Of a stretch of DNA of 64,000 nt, positions 41,119-50,784 are shown piece by piece. The notes beneath the pieces were generated by a model. It ran no database searches. It worked only from the letters and a program-made list of their open reading frames with translations, and was not told the origin of the DNA. Position 1 is the stretch's first letter; the number at the start of each line of letters is the position of its first letter. Position numbers and translations under genes: made by a program. The stretch lies in NCBI GenBank assembly GCA_964537685.1, contig CAZICM010000001.1:186001-250000 (forward strand). The letters run 5' to 3'. The DNA comes from CAZICM01 sp964537685. GTDB lineage: Bacteria; Myxococcota_A; Polyangia; Polyangiales; Polyangiaceae.

Positions 41119-43008
41119 ATGCATATCAAAAATATCAAAAATATTAAAAAACAACTTGGCGCGGCAATAATCGGCGCAGGCGCGGCGTTATTGCTCACCG
41201 GCTGCATGGAATTCGATCACGCGGGCGAAATACAACTCGCCACCCATGTCAGCGACTGGCGCGAAGAAATCATTTACCAACTTATGGTCGACCGATTTGA
41301 CAACGGCGATCAAGGCAACGACTACCGCGTCGATCTATCGGCCGAAGGCAAATACCACGGAGGCGACTATCGCGGCGTAGAAAACCGCCTCGACTATCTA
41401 TCCGAACTCGGCGTAACCACCTTATGGATCTCACCTGTCGTCAAAAACGTCGACACCGACGCAGGATTCGACGCTTATCACGGCTATTGGGCCCAAGACC
41501 TCTATATGACGAATCCCCATTTCGGCGATTTAGAAAGCCTGCGCCGACTGGTATCCAAAGCCCATGAACGCAACATCAAAGTCATCCTCGATATTGTCAC
41601 CAACCACATGGGCCAAATCTTCTATTACGACGTCAACCGGAATGGCGAACCCGACGACCGGGTTGCAGGCGATGGCCGCGGCGTACGCTATGGCGACAAC
41701 ACCGTCCTCTCCGCCGTCACCCACATGAACGAATACGACCCCGATTTCGACCTAAGAGGCATCCAATCCTTTACATCCCTAGGCGAAGCCGGCCCCGCAC
41801 CTATCGTATTTGTCTACGATCCCGCCTCCAACCATATCCCGCCCACAGGATATATGGGCAAAGCCGAAGCCTATAACGGCAAAGGCCGGACCGTCAATTT
41901 CGATATCCCCGAACAGCTTCTCATGGGCGATTTCCCCGGCGGCCTCAAAGACGTCAATACAACACTGTGTGGCGTCAAAGAAATCATGGTGGACGCCTAC
42001 GCCCGCTGGGTCGAGCTTACCGACCTCGATGGATTCCGCATTGATACCGTTAAACACGTCGAAAAAGAATTCTGGCGCTATTTCACCCAGCGCGTACGCC
42101 AAAGACTTGCAGCCCGCGGCAAAACCAATTTCTTAATGTTTGGCGAAGTCTTCGATGGCCGCGACGATGTAGTCGGCACCTACACCAAAAAAGAAATGCC
42201 CACCGATCCCGACCGGGAAAATAGCTGCGACCCCAGCGGCGCCCCGCTCACCGGCGACATGCTCGACAGCGTATTTTATTTCCCGCAGCATTTTAGGGTC
42301 ATCCGCGATGTCTTCCAAAGCGCCGGCCCCACCAAAGGCATAGAAACCCTCTGGCAAGAAAAACTCCAAAACTACGGCTCCGAACCCATGGAAGGCGGCC
42401 CCGGCATATCGCCCCAGGAATTGCTCGTCAACTTCCTCGACAACCACGACGTACCCCGCTTCTTAAATAGCGGCAAAGGCGTCGAAGCCCTGCACAACGC
42501 CCTCTTATTTTTATTCACCGTTCAAGGCATCCCCTGCATCTATTACGGCACCGAACAACAATTCTCCGGCGGAAACGATCCGGCCAACCGCGAAGACCTC
42601 TGGAAGTCTGAATTCGATACAAACAACGCCACATTCCAATGGATTAAAAAAATATCCGCCATCCGGAAAAGCTATCCCGCCATATCAAAAGGCGGCCTAA
42701 CCATCCGATGGTCAACAGACCATGTAGGCACCGAAAGCGACGCAGGCATTTTCGCCTTTGAACGCTCGGGCGGAGACGCAGGCGACGGCTACGCGCTCAT
42801 CGTATTCAACACCAATCCCAACCAACCCAGCTCCACCTCCAACAACGGCGCCATCATGACCGTAGGCGCACCCGCAGGCACCACCCTCGTCGACGTCCTC
42901 TCGGGCACCCCCTACACCGTCGACGGCACCCAGGGCCTCAACATCACCCTTGCCCAACAGACTGCCGCCGTCCTCGTCCCCCAAAACCAAGCCGTCCCCC
43001 TCCCTTAA
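41119..43008 (+). CDS. GH13 alpha-amylase lipoprotein
   Basis: 629 residues from ATG 41119. The lipobox LLTGC shows it is lipid-anchored, probably in the periplasm or on the surface. GH13 conserved regions are all visible: I (DIVTNHMG), II (DGFRIDTVKH, nucleophile Asp), III (MFGEVFDG, acid Glu) and IV (FLDNHD). It should cut alpha-1,4-glucans to oligosaccharides for uptake. It sits 6 bp after the porin gene and 4 bp before malK. Confidence 0.92.
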   Translation: MHIKNIKNIKKQLGAAIIGAGAALLLTGCMEFDHAGEIQLATHVSDWREEIIYQLMVDRFDNGDQGNDYRVDLSAEGKYHGGDYRGVENRLDYLSELGVTTLWISPVVKNVDTDAGFDAYHGYWAQDLYMTNPHFGDLESLRRLVSKAHERNIKVILDIVTNHMGQIFYYDVNRNGEPDDRVAGDGRGVRYGDNTVLSAVTHMNEYDPDFDLRGIQSFTSLGEAGPAPIVFVYDPASNHIPPTGYMGKAEAYNGKGRTVNFDIPEQLLMGDFPGGLKDVNTTLCGVKEIMVDAYARWVELTDLDGFRIDTVKHVEKEFWRYFTQRVRQRLAARGKTNFLMFGEVFDGRDDVVGTYTKKEMPTDPDRENSCDPSGAPLTGDMLDSVFYFPQHFRVIRDVFQSAGPTKGIETLWQEKLQNYGSEPMEGGPGISPQELLVNFLDNHDVPRFLNSGKGVEALHNALLFLFTVQGIPCIYYGTEQQFSGGNDPANREDLWKSEFDTNNATFQWIKKISAIRKSYPAISKGGLTIRWSTDHVGTESDAGIFAFERSGGDAGDGYALIVFNTNPNQPSSTSNNGAIMTVGAPAGTTLVDVLSGTPYTVDGTQGLNITLAQQTAAVLVPQNQAVPLP

Positions 43009-43011
43009 ACC

Positions 43012-44097
43012 ATGGCCGCCGTCACCGTCAAACAACTCCGAAAACGCTTTGGAAACACCGAAGTCCTCAAAGGCGTATCGATCCACGTCCCCGAAGGCGC
43101 CTTTGCCGTCCTCGTCGGCCCCTCGGGATGCGGCAAATCCACACTCCTCCGCCTCTTGGCCGGCCTTGAAATCGCCGACAACGGCACCATTCATTTTGGC
43201 GAACGCGATGTCACCCACATCGAACCCCGCGACCGCGACATCGCAATGGTCTTCCAATCCTATGCATTATATCCCCATTTAACGGTACGCGAAAACCTCG
43301 CCTTTGGATTAAAACTCCGCAAGACCGACCCAACCGAAATCGAAAAGCGCGTCCGCGAAGCCAGCGACATGCTCGGCCTAGAAAAACTGCTCGATCGCCT
43401 GCCCAAAGCCCTCTCTGGAGGCCAGCGCCAAAGAGTCGCCATGGGCCGCGCCATTGTCCGCCGGGCCAATTTATTTTTATTCGACGAACCTCTATCCAAC
43501 CTCGACGCCGCCCTCCGCGCCCAAGTCCGCGTCGATATCCGCAAACTACACGATCGATTGGGAGCCACCAGTGTATACGTAACCCACGATCAAGTAGAAG
43601 CCATGACCTTGGCCGACATCCTCTTTATCCTTAACAAAGGCGTTGTCGAGCAATCCGGAGCGCCCTTGGACATTTACGCGCGCCCGGCCACCCGCTTTGT
43701 CGCGGGCTTTATGGGCAGCCCCGCCATGAATTTTATCAGCGCCAAAATCACCGAAGAAGACGGCAATACCATGGTGGTGGGCGCGGGCAAGCCGGGACTG
43801 CGCTCCAAACTCAATGCAGAAGAATTTCCCGGCCTCAAACCCGGCCGCGACGTTATTCTAGGGGTCCGGCCTCACGACATCGCCCTCGCGGAAACAGGCT
43901 CGCCCCTATCCGTCAGCATCGTCGAAGCCTTGGGCACCGAATCCTTTGCCCACGGAACCATCGGCGACGCGCCCTTCATTGCCCGCGTCGAAGCCGGCTC
44001 GCCCGTCAAAAAAGGCGATACCCTTCATCTCCAATTCAACACCCTGCATCTATTCGACCCCGAAAGCGGAAAATCCCTTCGATTGGCGAGCCAATGA
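43012..44097 (+). CDS. malK: ABC importer ATPase, MalK/UgpC type
   Basis: 361 residues. Walker A (GPSGCGKST), Q loop (MVFQSYALYP), signature (LSGGQRQR), Walker B (LFLFDEPLSNLD) and H loop (YVTHDQ) are all intact. The C-terminal TOBE/MalK regulatory domain follows (ILGVRPHDI). It powers the importer formed with the MalE-MalF fusion and MalG. The stop overlaps the next ATG. Confidence 0.95.
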   Translation: MAAVTVKQLRKRFGNTEVLKGVSIHVPEGAFAVLVGPSGCGKSTLLRLLAGLEIADNGTIHFGERDVTHIEPRDRDIAMVFQSYALYPHLTVRENLAFGLKLRKTDPTEIEKRVREASDMLGLEKLLDRLPKALSGGQRQRVAMGRAIVRRANLFLFDEPLSNLDAALRAQVRVDIRKLHDRLGATSVYVTHDQVEAMTLADILFILNKGVVEQSGAPLDIYARPATRFVAGFMGSPAMNFISAKITEEDGNTMVVGAGKPGLRSKLNAEEFPGLKPGRDVILGVRPHDIALAETGSPLSVSIVEALGTESFAHGTIGDAPFIARVEAGSPVKKGDTLHLQFNTLHLFDPESGKSLRLASQ

Positions 44098-46400
44098 AAT
44101 CATATTGTTTGGCCCTTCGAATTTTTATTTTCTTTGCATTGGCCTTCATCATCCTGCCCGGGCCAGCCTACGCCGAAACCCTTCGCGTATGGCACGCCTA
44201 CAAAGTCGGCGGCGAAGAAGAACAGGCCCTCAGCTCCATCCTCGACGCCTGGAAAGCCAAAAACCCGGGCCATGAAATAGAAACCCTCGCGCTCCCCTTC
44301 GATGCCTTCAAAACCAAACTAACGTCTGCCATTTCGATCGGCGAGGGCCCCGATATTTACCTCGACGCCCACGAACGCCTGGGCGACTACGTATCCCGCG
44401 GCATCGTCGGCGAAGCAAACGCCGCGCTCGAAAGCGAAAACGCATTTATTCCATCGGCCCTCTCCGCCGTCCGCGTCGGCGGCAAACTCTATGGCCTCCC
44501 CCTCAGCACCAAATGCGTCGCATTGTACATCAATACAAAATTAGCCCAAGAAGCTCCGGCTTATTTTGAAGACTTTGAAAGCCTCAAAGGCACGCTTCCC
44601 AAAGGCGTCTATCCCCTCGTCTACGAAGCCCAAAACGCCTATTTTCACGGAGCAATCCTAGGCGCCTTCGGCCTCTCGCTTCTCGCGCCCGAAGACCAAT
44701 ACGGCTTTTTTGGCAAAGACGCCGAAAAATCCCTTGAAATTGTCCGCCAATTCCTACGGAATGGAACCATACCCGAAGACGCCGACGGCGCACTGGTGGG
44801 CGATCTCTTTAAATCGGGCCGGGCCGCCTTTGTCATCAGCGGCCCCTGGTTTGCGGACGGCCTCTCCGGCGCGCTCGACCATTACCGCGTCGTCCCCCTC
44901 CCCAAACTCAAAGCGAGCGGCCAACCCCTGCGCCCCATGCTCACGGTCGAAGCCGTCATGATGTCGCCCAAGGGAGCCCAGCGCGAACTCACCCGCAGCC
45001 TCGCCCAATGGATATCCGGCCTAGAAGCCGCAAAAATCCGCACCCAAAAAGTAAAAGTCCCCCCCGTCCGGGCCGACATCGATGTCAATACCATCGGATT
45101 GACCGAACGCGATCAAGCCTTTTTAAAAGCCTTCACCGACCAAAGCAAAGACGCCATACCAATCCCCTCGGCCCTTGCCATGTCCGCCGCCTGGGATGTC
45201 TCGGGCCGCGCGATGAAAAAAGCCTTGCGCCGGGTCGATCTCACGCCTGAAACCGTCCTCTCCGAAGCCAAGCGCCGCTTTGACGACATACGCCGGCCCC
45301 CGCCTCCATCCTCCTCGCCCGTACCGCTGGCCATTTTGATTGGATTGATTGGCATTGCAATGGCCTACAAATGGCTCAAGAACGCCCAAGCGGGAAATAC
45401 CGACCCAACCCTAAAACAATCCCTTCCCGCCTATAAATATTTAATTCACGCCGTATTGGCTGTTGGTCTTTTGGTATTTGTTCCTCTTTTCGTTGGCGCG
45501 GCCACATCCCTCTTTATTGGCAACTTTGCCGGAGGCTGGGAAAACCTTCGCTACGTAGGCTTCACCCATTTCATATCCATCCTCAGCGCGCGCGGCGGCC
45601 CCCTCTTCACCACCGGCTCATTTTACGTCGTATTGCTCGTCACCATCTTCTGGACGGTCTGCAACCTCGCCCTGCACGTCGGCATCGGCGTCGCCCTCGC
45701 CCTCTTGCTCTCGCGCCCCACGCTCCGCTTCAAAGCCCTCTACCGCGTCCTCTTAATCGTCCCCTGGGCCGTCCCCTCCTACGTCACCGCCCTCTCATGG
45801 AAAGGCATGTTTCACCGCCAATTTGGAGCGGTCAACGGCCTCATCCACGCCCTCAGCGATCTAATGGGAACCAGCACCGAACCCATCTCATGGTTCTCCC
45901 AATTCTCAACGGCCTTCGTCGCCAACCTCTCGACCAACGTATGGCTGGGCTTTCCCTTCATGATGGTCGTCACCCTAGGCGCGCTCACCTCCGTACCCGA
46001 CGACGTCCTCGAGGCGGCCAAAGTCGACGGAGCCACGCGATTCCAGCGCCTCCGCCTTGTCACCCTCCCGATGATCGCGCCCGTCCTCGCCCCATCCATC
46101 ACCCTAGGCGCCATTTGGACATTTAATATGTTCAACGTCATCTACCTCGTATCGGGCGGCGACCCTGACGGCGCGACAGAAATCCTCGTTTCCGAAGCCT
46201 ATCGCTGGGCCTTCAACCGGGACGGCCAATACGGCTACGCGGCGGCCTATTCGGTCCTTATCTTCTTCCTCCTCACCTTCATCACCCGCATCACATCCCG
46301 CAATAAAAAGCCTGAAAGCGCCGCCGCGGCCCCTGCCAGCCCGCCTGAAACCCCGCTCAAGAGCGCAACGATAAACGCGCCCCAGGCCAAAACCGCATAA
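44094..46400 (+). CDS. Fused maltose-binding protein and permease (MalE-MalF)
   Basis: 768 residues joining two proteins that are usually separate. Residues 1-27 are a signal peptide (ending AYA). About 28-400 form a MalE-type binding protein (LRVWHAYKVGGEEEQAL, GEGPDIYLDAHERLG). A Pro-rich stretch and a membrane helix (VPLAILIGLIGIAMAYKW, near 405) tether it. The MalF-type permease follows, with several helices and the EAA loop EAAKVDGATRFQRLRLVTLP that contacts MalK. The binding protein is therefore permanently fixed to its translocator. It overlaps malK by 4 bp and is followed by malG 13 bp later. Confidence 0.93.
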   Translation: MKSYCLALRIFIFFALAFIILPGPAYAETLRVWHAYKVGGEEEQALSSILDAWKAKNPGHEIETLALPFDAFKTKLTSAISIGEGPDIYLDAHERLGDYVSRGIVGEANAALESENAFIPSALSAVRVGGKLYGLPLSTKCVALYINTKLAQEAPAYFEDFESLKGTLPKGVYPLVYEAQNAYFHGAILGAFGLSLLAPEDQYGFFGKDAEKSLEIVRQFLRNGTIPEDADGALVGDLFKSGRAAFVISGPWFADGLSGALDHYRVVPLPKLKASGQPLRPMLTVEAVMMSPKGAQRELTRSLAQWISGLEAAKIRTQKVKVPPVRADIDVNTIGLTERDQAFLKAFTDQSKDAIPIPSALAMSAAWDVSGRAMKKALRRVDLTPETVLSEAKRRFDDIRRPPPPSSSPVPLAILIGLIGIAMAYKWLKNAQAGNTDPTLKQSLPAYKYLIHAVLAVGLLVFVPLFVGAATSLFIGNFAGGWENLRYVGFTHFISILSARGGPLFTTGSFYVVLLVTIFWTVCNLALHVGIGVALALLLSRPTLRFKALYRVLLIVPWAVPSYVTALSWKGMFHRQFGAVNGLIHALSDLMGTSTEPISWFSQFSTAFVANLSTNVWLGFPFMMVVTLGALTSVPDDVLEAAKVDGATRFQRLRLVTLPMIAPVLAPSITLGAIWTFNMFNVIYLVSGGDPDGATEILVSEAYRWAFNRDGQYGYAAAYSVLIFFLLTFITRITSRNKKPESAAAAPASPPETPLKSATINAPQAKTA

Positions 46401-46413
46401 AGAGGAAACGGCC

Positions 46414-47265
46414 ATGAAAGAACGCATCTCTCCCATTGAAAGCGTATTGGTCCACCTCGCCTTGGTATTGGCCGTAGCGTTTGCGCTGTATCCGGTGCTA
46501 TGGGTTATTTCCCTAGGATTTTCGGGTTCCCGCAATCCAGCGGGCCAGATACTGCCCATCCCGGTCAATCCAACGATAGACCATCTCAATGCGGTTGTAT
46601 TGAGCAAAAGCAAGACAGGCGAATGGCTGTTTGGCGCGCAATTTTTCAATTCGATTGTGGTCAGCATCTCCACGGCGATTGTCGGCGTGCTGATCGCGAT
46701 ACCAGCGGCCTACGCCCTCGCGCGATTTGAATTTGCGGGCAAACAAGCTGGAGTACGAGCGATGCTTGCGACCCAAATGTTTCCGGCGGTTGCGAGCGCC
46801 GTCCCCTTATATTTACTTCTCAATTATTTAGGATTGCTCAACTCGCGCACGGGGCTTGTCGTATGTTATGCATCGACATCGGTACCCTTTTCGATATTTC
46901 AATTGAGAGCGGCCTTTGAATCCATACCCGTCGATTTAGAAGAAGCGGCGATGGTGGATGGGGCGACACGATTCACAGCCTTTATCAAAGTCGTATTACC
47001 GGCGGCGAGGCCGGCCATTGCGGTCACGGCACTCTTTGCATTTATGAGTGCCTACAATGAATTTATTTTAGCGGCGACCCTATTGGACAAAGAAAACATG
47101 TTTACACTGCCCGTGATGCTCCAGCGATTTATAGGCGAATACGACGCCCAATGGGAAAAGTTTGCGGCGGGCGCCTTAATTGTCTCGCTGCCCGTCATGG
47201 GATTATTTTATATCGCGCAGAGGCATTTAATCGCGGGACTCACGGCGGGCGGAGTAAAGGGATAG
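46414..47265 (+). CDS. malG: ABC importer permease, MalG type
   Basis: 283 residues with about six membrane helices. The EAA loop EEAAMVDGATRFTAFIKVVLP is present. The ATG is preceded by GAGGAAACGGCC. It completes the maltodextrin importer with MalK and the fused MalE-MalF. Confidence 0.94.
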   Translation: MKERISPIESVLVHLALVLAVAFALYPVLWVISLGFSGSRNPAGQILPIPVNPTIDHLNAVVLSKSKTGEWLFGAQFFNSIVVSISTAIVGVLIAIPAAYALARFEFAGKQAGVRAMLATQMFPAVASAVPLYLLLNYLGLLNSRTGLVVCYASTSVPFSIFQLRAAFESIPVDLEEAAMVDGATRFTAFIKVVLPAARPAIAVTALFAFMSAYNEFILAATLLDKENMFTLPVMLQRFIGEYDAQWEKFAAGALIVSLPVMGLFYIAQRHLIAGLTAGGVKG

Positions 47266-47286
47266 CGCATATAAAAAATATACGAC

Positions 47287-48534
47287 TTGACAGGGAGGCC
47301 ATCCGGTGAATACCAACAACAACAAATGCTTCCCGACTACAGTCCATTTACTCCTGGATCACCTGTACCCATCGAATTATTTGTAGGCCGCGAAAACGAG
47401 CTGCGCCGCCTAAGCGATCATCTCAATGCTGCATCCAAAGGCATTCCCCGGATTGCATTTCTTTCGGGAGAGCGCGGCATTGGAAAGAGTTCGATCGCCG
47501 CCTACATCAAACACTTTGCCGAACGCCGGCACTCCATGGCAGCGGTTCAAGTCTTGCTTGGCGGAGCCGACACAGTTTCCCAACTCGTCCAGCGCGTCTT
47601 CACATCCGTCCTCGAAGAATGCGTCTCCAAAAAGTGGAGCGAAAAAGTCAAGAGCCTATTTGGCAAATCCGTTCACTCCTTGGATTTTTTCGGCATAAAA
47701 CTCCAATTCACGCCTGAACCAAAACAACTCGAAGGATTGCAGGCTCATTTTGCCAAAGCCCTGCATCAATTGATAACCCAGCTCAAAGCCGACAGCCAAG
47801 CGACCGGCCTCCTCTTGATACTCGACAACATCAACGGCATAGCCGAATCGAAAGAATTTGCCGACTGGTTTAAGATCCTTGTCGATCAAATTGCGACACA
47901 ATATCATCCAATGCCAATCTGCATTTTACTGGTTGGAGTGAAAGAGAGGCGGGCATCGCTGGCGCGGCTCAATCCATCGCTGGCGCGGGTATTTGATTTA
48001 ATCGACATCAATCCATGGAGCGACGGCGAGACCAAGACCTTCTTTCAAGAGGCATTTGGAAGCGTAGGGCACCGCATAGCGCCTGAAGCGCTCAATCTTC
48101 TATCGCGCTACACGGGCGGCATTCCTGCGGTCGCGCATGAAATAGGCGACGCGGTATTCAAGGTCAACACCGACAAAATGGTTGACCGGATGGATGCCAT
48201 TCGAGGGATTATCAGCGCGGCGTTGGTGATTGGGGAAAAACACATACACGAAAAGGTTGTAAAAGCGGTTCGCAGCAAGAAATACCAAGCCATCTTGCGG
48301 AAAATCGTAGGATCGAGCGATTTAAACAACCTAAGCCTAGAGCGGAAAAGCCTTTTGGCGATGGTTCCTGAAAGCGAACATCAACTGGTATCGAATTTCA
48401 TTCAGCGAATGAAAAAGCTGGGCGTGTTATTGGACGACAGCGGGCGGGAGCGGGGATTTTATCGATTTTCATCGCATATATTGTCGGTTTATCTCTATTT
48501 GGTATATGGGCCTGAAACCCAGCGGGCGAGTTAG
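47287..48534 (+). CDS. AAA/STAND-like ATPase
   Basis: Up to 415 residues from TTG 47287; ATG 47326 gives a start just before the domain and may be the true one. VGRENELRRL marks an AAA_16-type ATPase. Walker A is GERGIGKSS and Walker B LLLILDNI. A sensor-like segment (ILLVGVKER) follows, and the C-terminal third looks like winged helices. No effector domain is fused. It lies 21 bp after malG and 155 bp before a Ser/Thr kinase. It could be a regulatory or signalling ATPase; a link to sugar uptake is only positional. Confidence 0.75.
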   Translation: MTGRPSGEYQQQQMLPDYSPFTPGSPVPIELFVGRENELRRLSDHLNAASKGIPRIAFLSGERGIGKSSIAAYIKHFAERRHSMAAVQVLLGGADTVSQLVQRVFTSVLEECVSKKWSEKVKSLFGKSVHSLDFFGIKLQFTPEPKQLEGLQAHFAKALHQLITQLKADSQATGLLLILDNINGIAESKEFADWFKILVDQIATQYHPMPICILLVGVKERRASLARLNPSLARVFDLIDINPWSDGETKTFFQEAFGSVGHRIAPEALNLLSRYTGGIPAVAHEIGDAVFKVNTDKMVDRMDAIRGIISAALVIGEKHIHEKVVKAVRSKKYQAILRKIVGSSDLNNLSLERKSLLAMVPESEHQLVSNFIQRMKKLGVLLDDSGRERGFYRFSSHILSVYLYLVYGPETQRAS

Positions 48535-48689
48535 AAGTTGTTGATGGGGAGGGTTCTTGTAGATTACAGCAAAGGCATTGAAGGATTCTGATTGGAAATT
48601 CATTCCATATGTGCCATAAGCGCCGGGTGATGCTCGTTTCCTGGAACGGGTGAAATCACAATGTGCAGCTATTTTGAAAAGGATTGCAT

Positions 48690-49631
48690 ATGGGGCCATA
48701 TCAAATTATTCGGCAACTGGGCGAAGGCGGCTTCGGACTTGTAAGTCTGGCAAAAGACACCGCATCAGGCACGTTGGTGGCAATTAAGCAGTTGAAAAAG
48801 CTCGACTCGTCCTCTTTGAAGCAATTTGGCCGCGAACTCCGATTACTGCGAGAAGAGATAAACAATCGATTCGTGGTTGATGTGCTGGATTTTAATTTGA
48901 GTCTTCCGGCACCCTTTATTGTTATGGAGTACTGCAATGGCGGATCGCTGCGATCGTGGGTTAAGGATCGGAAGCCATGGCTCGACGTTGTGGGGGCGTT
49001 GGGGTGTGTGGCAGAAGGGCTGGCCGGAATTCACAAAGCAGGTGGATTCCATCGAGATATTAAGCCCGATAATTTGCTCCTCGTAAACCTCGGTGATGAG
49101 GCCGTAGTTAAGGTGAGCGATTTCGGTCTTGCGCGGGTGCCTCATGGCACTGGCACGATGACCTATTCCCCTGGAGGAACGCAGGGTTACATTGCTCCAG
49201 AAATCATGATGGGCGATGATTTCCATTCTGGTGCCGACATTTACTCGCTTGGAATGGTGGCGATCGAATTGTTGACCGGTGAATTAAATCCAGCGCTCCT
49301 CGAGCGAGCTGACGCTCCATTGCAGCTCAAAACGTTAGCCAAGGCAATGATCTCTCGTTCACCCGCGAAAAGGCCCAATATTCAACAAGTGGCGCGAGAG
49401 CTTCAAAATATCATACATCCAGCAGTTGGCACCCCCGATGCGCCTCAAACTGCCCCAAACGCACGACGTGCTACCGCGTCACAGAATTCTGGCGCGGGTG
49501 CTGCGGCAGCAATTGGCATTGGCGTTGCATTGCTAGCGGCCCTTGGGGGACTTGCTTACTTGGCTTCAAACTCGCCCGAATGGGATGAACGAGTGCAGCG
49601 ATACAGAGGAAAGGATGGGCGTTTCAGGTGA
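48690..49631 (+). CDS. Eukaryote-like Ser/Thr protein kinase with C-terminal TM
   Basis: 313 residues from ATG 48690 (AAGGA upstream). The kinase is complete: Gly loop LGEGGFG (10-16), Lys33, catalytic HRDIKPDN, DFGLAR, and an APE-like segment (YIAPEIM). After a Pro/Ala/Thr linker there is one membrane helix (IGIGVALLAALGGLAYLA), followed by a short basic tail, so the kinase faces the cytoplasm. Substrates are unknown. The upstream AAA ATPase may be a partner. The 219 bp downstream, to 49850, hold no visible gene. Confidence 0.92.
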   Translation: MGPYQIIRQLGEGGFGLVSLAKDTASGTLVAIKQLKKLDSSSLKQFGRELRLLREEINNRFVVDVLDFNLSLPAPFIVMEYCNGGSLRSWVKDRKPWLDVVGALGCVAEGLAGIHKAGGFHRDIKPDNLLLVNLGDEAVVKVSDFGLARVPHGTGTMTYSPGGTQGYIAPEIMMGDDFHSGADIYSLGMVAIELLTGELNPALLERADAPLQLKTLAKAMISRSPAKRPNIQQVARELQNIIHPAVGTPDAPQTAPNARRATASQNSGAGAAAAIGIGVALLAALGGLAYLASNSPEWDERVQRYRGKDGRFR

Positions 49632-49850
49632 CCGATACCGCGCGACGCTGATATCGCGATAGCATGACTGCGATAGGGTATTGCTCCACATGATTCACAC
49701 TCCGCCTCCAACAATTATTTGATTCGAAAAAGATTGCCGTCACCCGCTTCAAAATACGATAAATCAATCCACGCACGCTATCGCACCTTAGTATAATCCC
49801 TCAATACAAATACCAACGAAATTCATCGATAACCGATAGTTTGCGCACCC

Positions 49851-50084
49851 TCAGCGCACCGGCCCGACATCATCAAGCTGCGGCGGCTTTAAATCGGGAT
49901 GCTCGCGATAGATCGGATTCATTACATCCAAAAGCATTGTCCCCATCATCTGCCCCACAGCCGAGCGATAACGATCGAATTCGTCCTTGCTGCAGTTCTC
50001 CATCACAAATCGAACGGATTCATCCAATTTCGCTCCATATTCAAGCATGAGATTGTTAATGGTCTCGGCAATATCTCTTTTCAT
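49851..50084 (-). CDS. 77-residue conserved-looking helical protein
   Basis: ATG 50084, one base after the neighbouring lipoprotein gene's stop. The sequence is amphipathic helix throughout (AETINNLMLEYGAKLDESVRFVM, then EFDRYRSAVGQMMGTML). No family name. Coupling to the upstream lipoprotein gene suggests a shared role. Confidence 0.65.
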   Translation of the reverse strand: MKRDIAETINNLMLEYGAKLDESVRFVMENCSKDEFDRYRSAVGQMMGTMLLDVMNPIYREHPDLKPPQLDDVGPVR

Positions 50085-50085
50085 T

Positions 50086-50784
50086 TCAGCACCCAGCGTC
50101 AGCCATACACTTATTTACGCAGTTCCAAAACCTAAAACCATGATCGCCCGACGGTAGCGATGAATCCGAGCAAACATCGAGGCATCGTTCTTTTTCCTTC
50201 TTGCAGTCCGGCCCCGCCGGTTTCGGATCGCCAGATGATGCCGTTGAGTCGCTCACCACATAAATCGCTACAGCAACGAGAATCGTCACGCCGCCCGCCA
50301 CGATCAAAATTGGAACCAAATTGATCGGGCCTCCCAACACCAGCACATTGCCCATCGGAGCCAGGGATTGCAGCGATACATTTCCATTGGAACCAAGCTT
50401 GCGCGATCGCATCGCGCGCGTGACACTCGGCAACACCATTCCTTCAAGCACGCCTGCCATGCACGATTCCATTTCGCTGTCGCCCAGCATCGAGTCCGTC
50501 ACCTTCGCACGGAGCACATTGCCGCTTTCCGCAGCTTCGAGATCAAACATGATCGCGTAGTTTGTGTCTGTGAATTGAGACGTTTCGCGATTAGCGCATT
50601 CACTTAATTGCTCGATTGTGCTTGGAGGCGCTGTCAAACCATCCGGTGTCGATGGTGAGGGCCTGGTGGAGAAACCTTGAGCACTTGAACATCCAGCACC
50701 AAACCAAAAGAGCCCAAAAACAAAAAACAAAAAAATGACTTCCAATCTCTTGCTAATGCCCACCGCGAGATTTAAACCCCCCAC
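50086..50784 (-). CDS. Lipoprotein with membrane helix and cysteine-rich tail
   Basis: 232 residues. A hydrophobic leader ends in FGAGC (lipobox near residue 32). The mature part includes a predicted helix VPILIVAGGVTILVAVAIYVV. The tail contains paired cysteines (CKKEKERCLDVC, NCVNKCMADAGC), a pattern I have seen in myxobacterial secreted proteins of unknown role. Its start overlaps the end of the epimerase gene by 13 bp. Confidence 0.65.
   Translation of the reverse strand: MGGLNLAVGISKRLEVIFLFFVFGLFWFGAGCSSAQGFSTRPSPSTPDGLTAPPSTIEQLSECANRETSQFTDTNYAIMFDLEAAESGNVLRAKVTDSMLGDSEMESCMAGVLEGMVLPSVTRAMRSRKLGSNGNVSLQSLAPMGNVLVLGGPINLVPILIVAGGVTILVAVAIYVVSDSTASSGDPKPAGPDCKKEKERCLDVCSDSSLPSGDHGFRFWNCVNKCMADAGC

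Noticed and set aside
42712..43257. 181-residue leftward frame across the GH13-malK junction
   Set aside because: Gly/Asp/Val-rich antisense of two clear genes.
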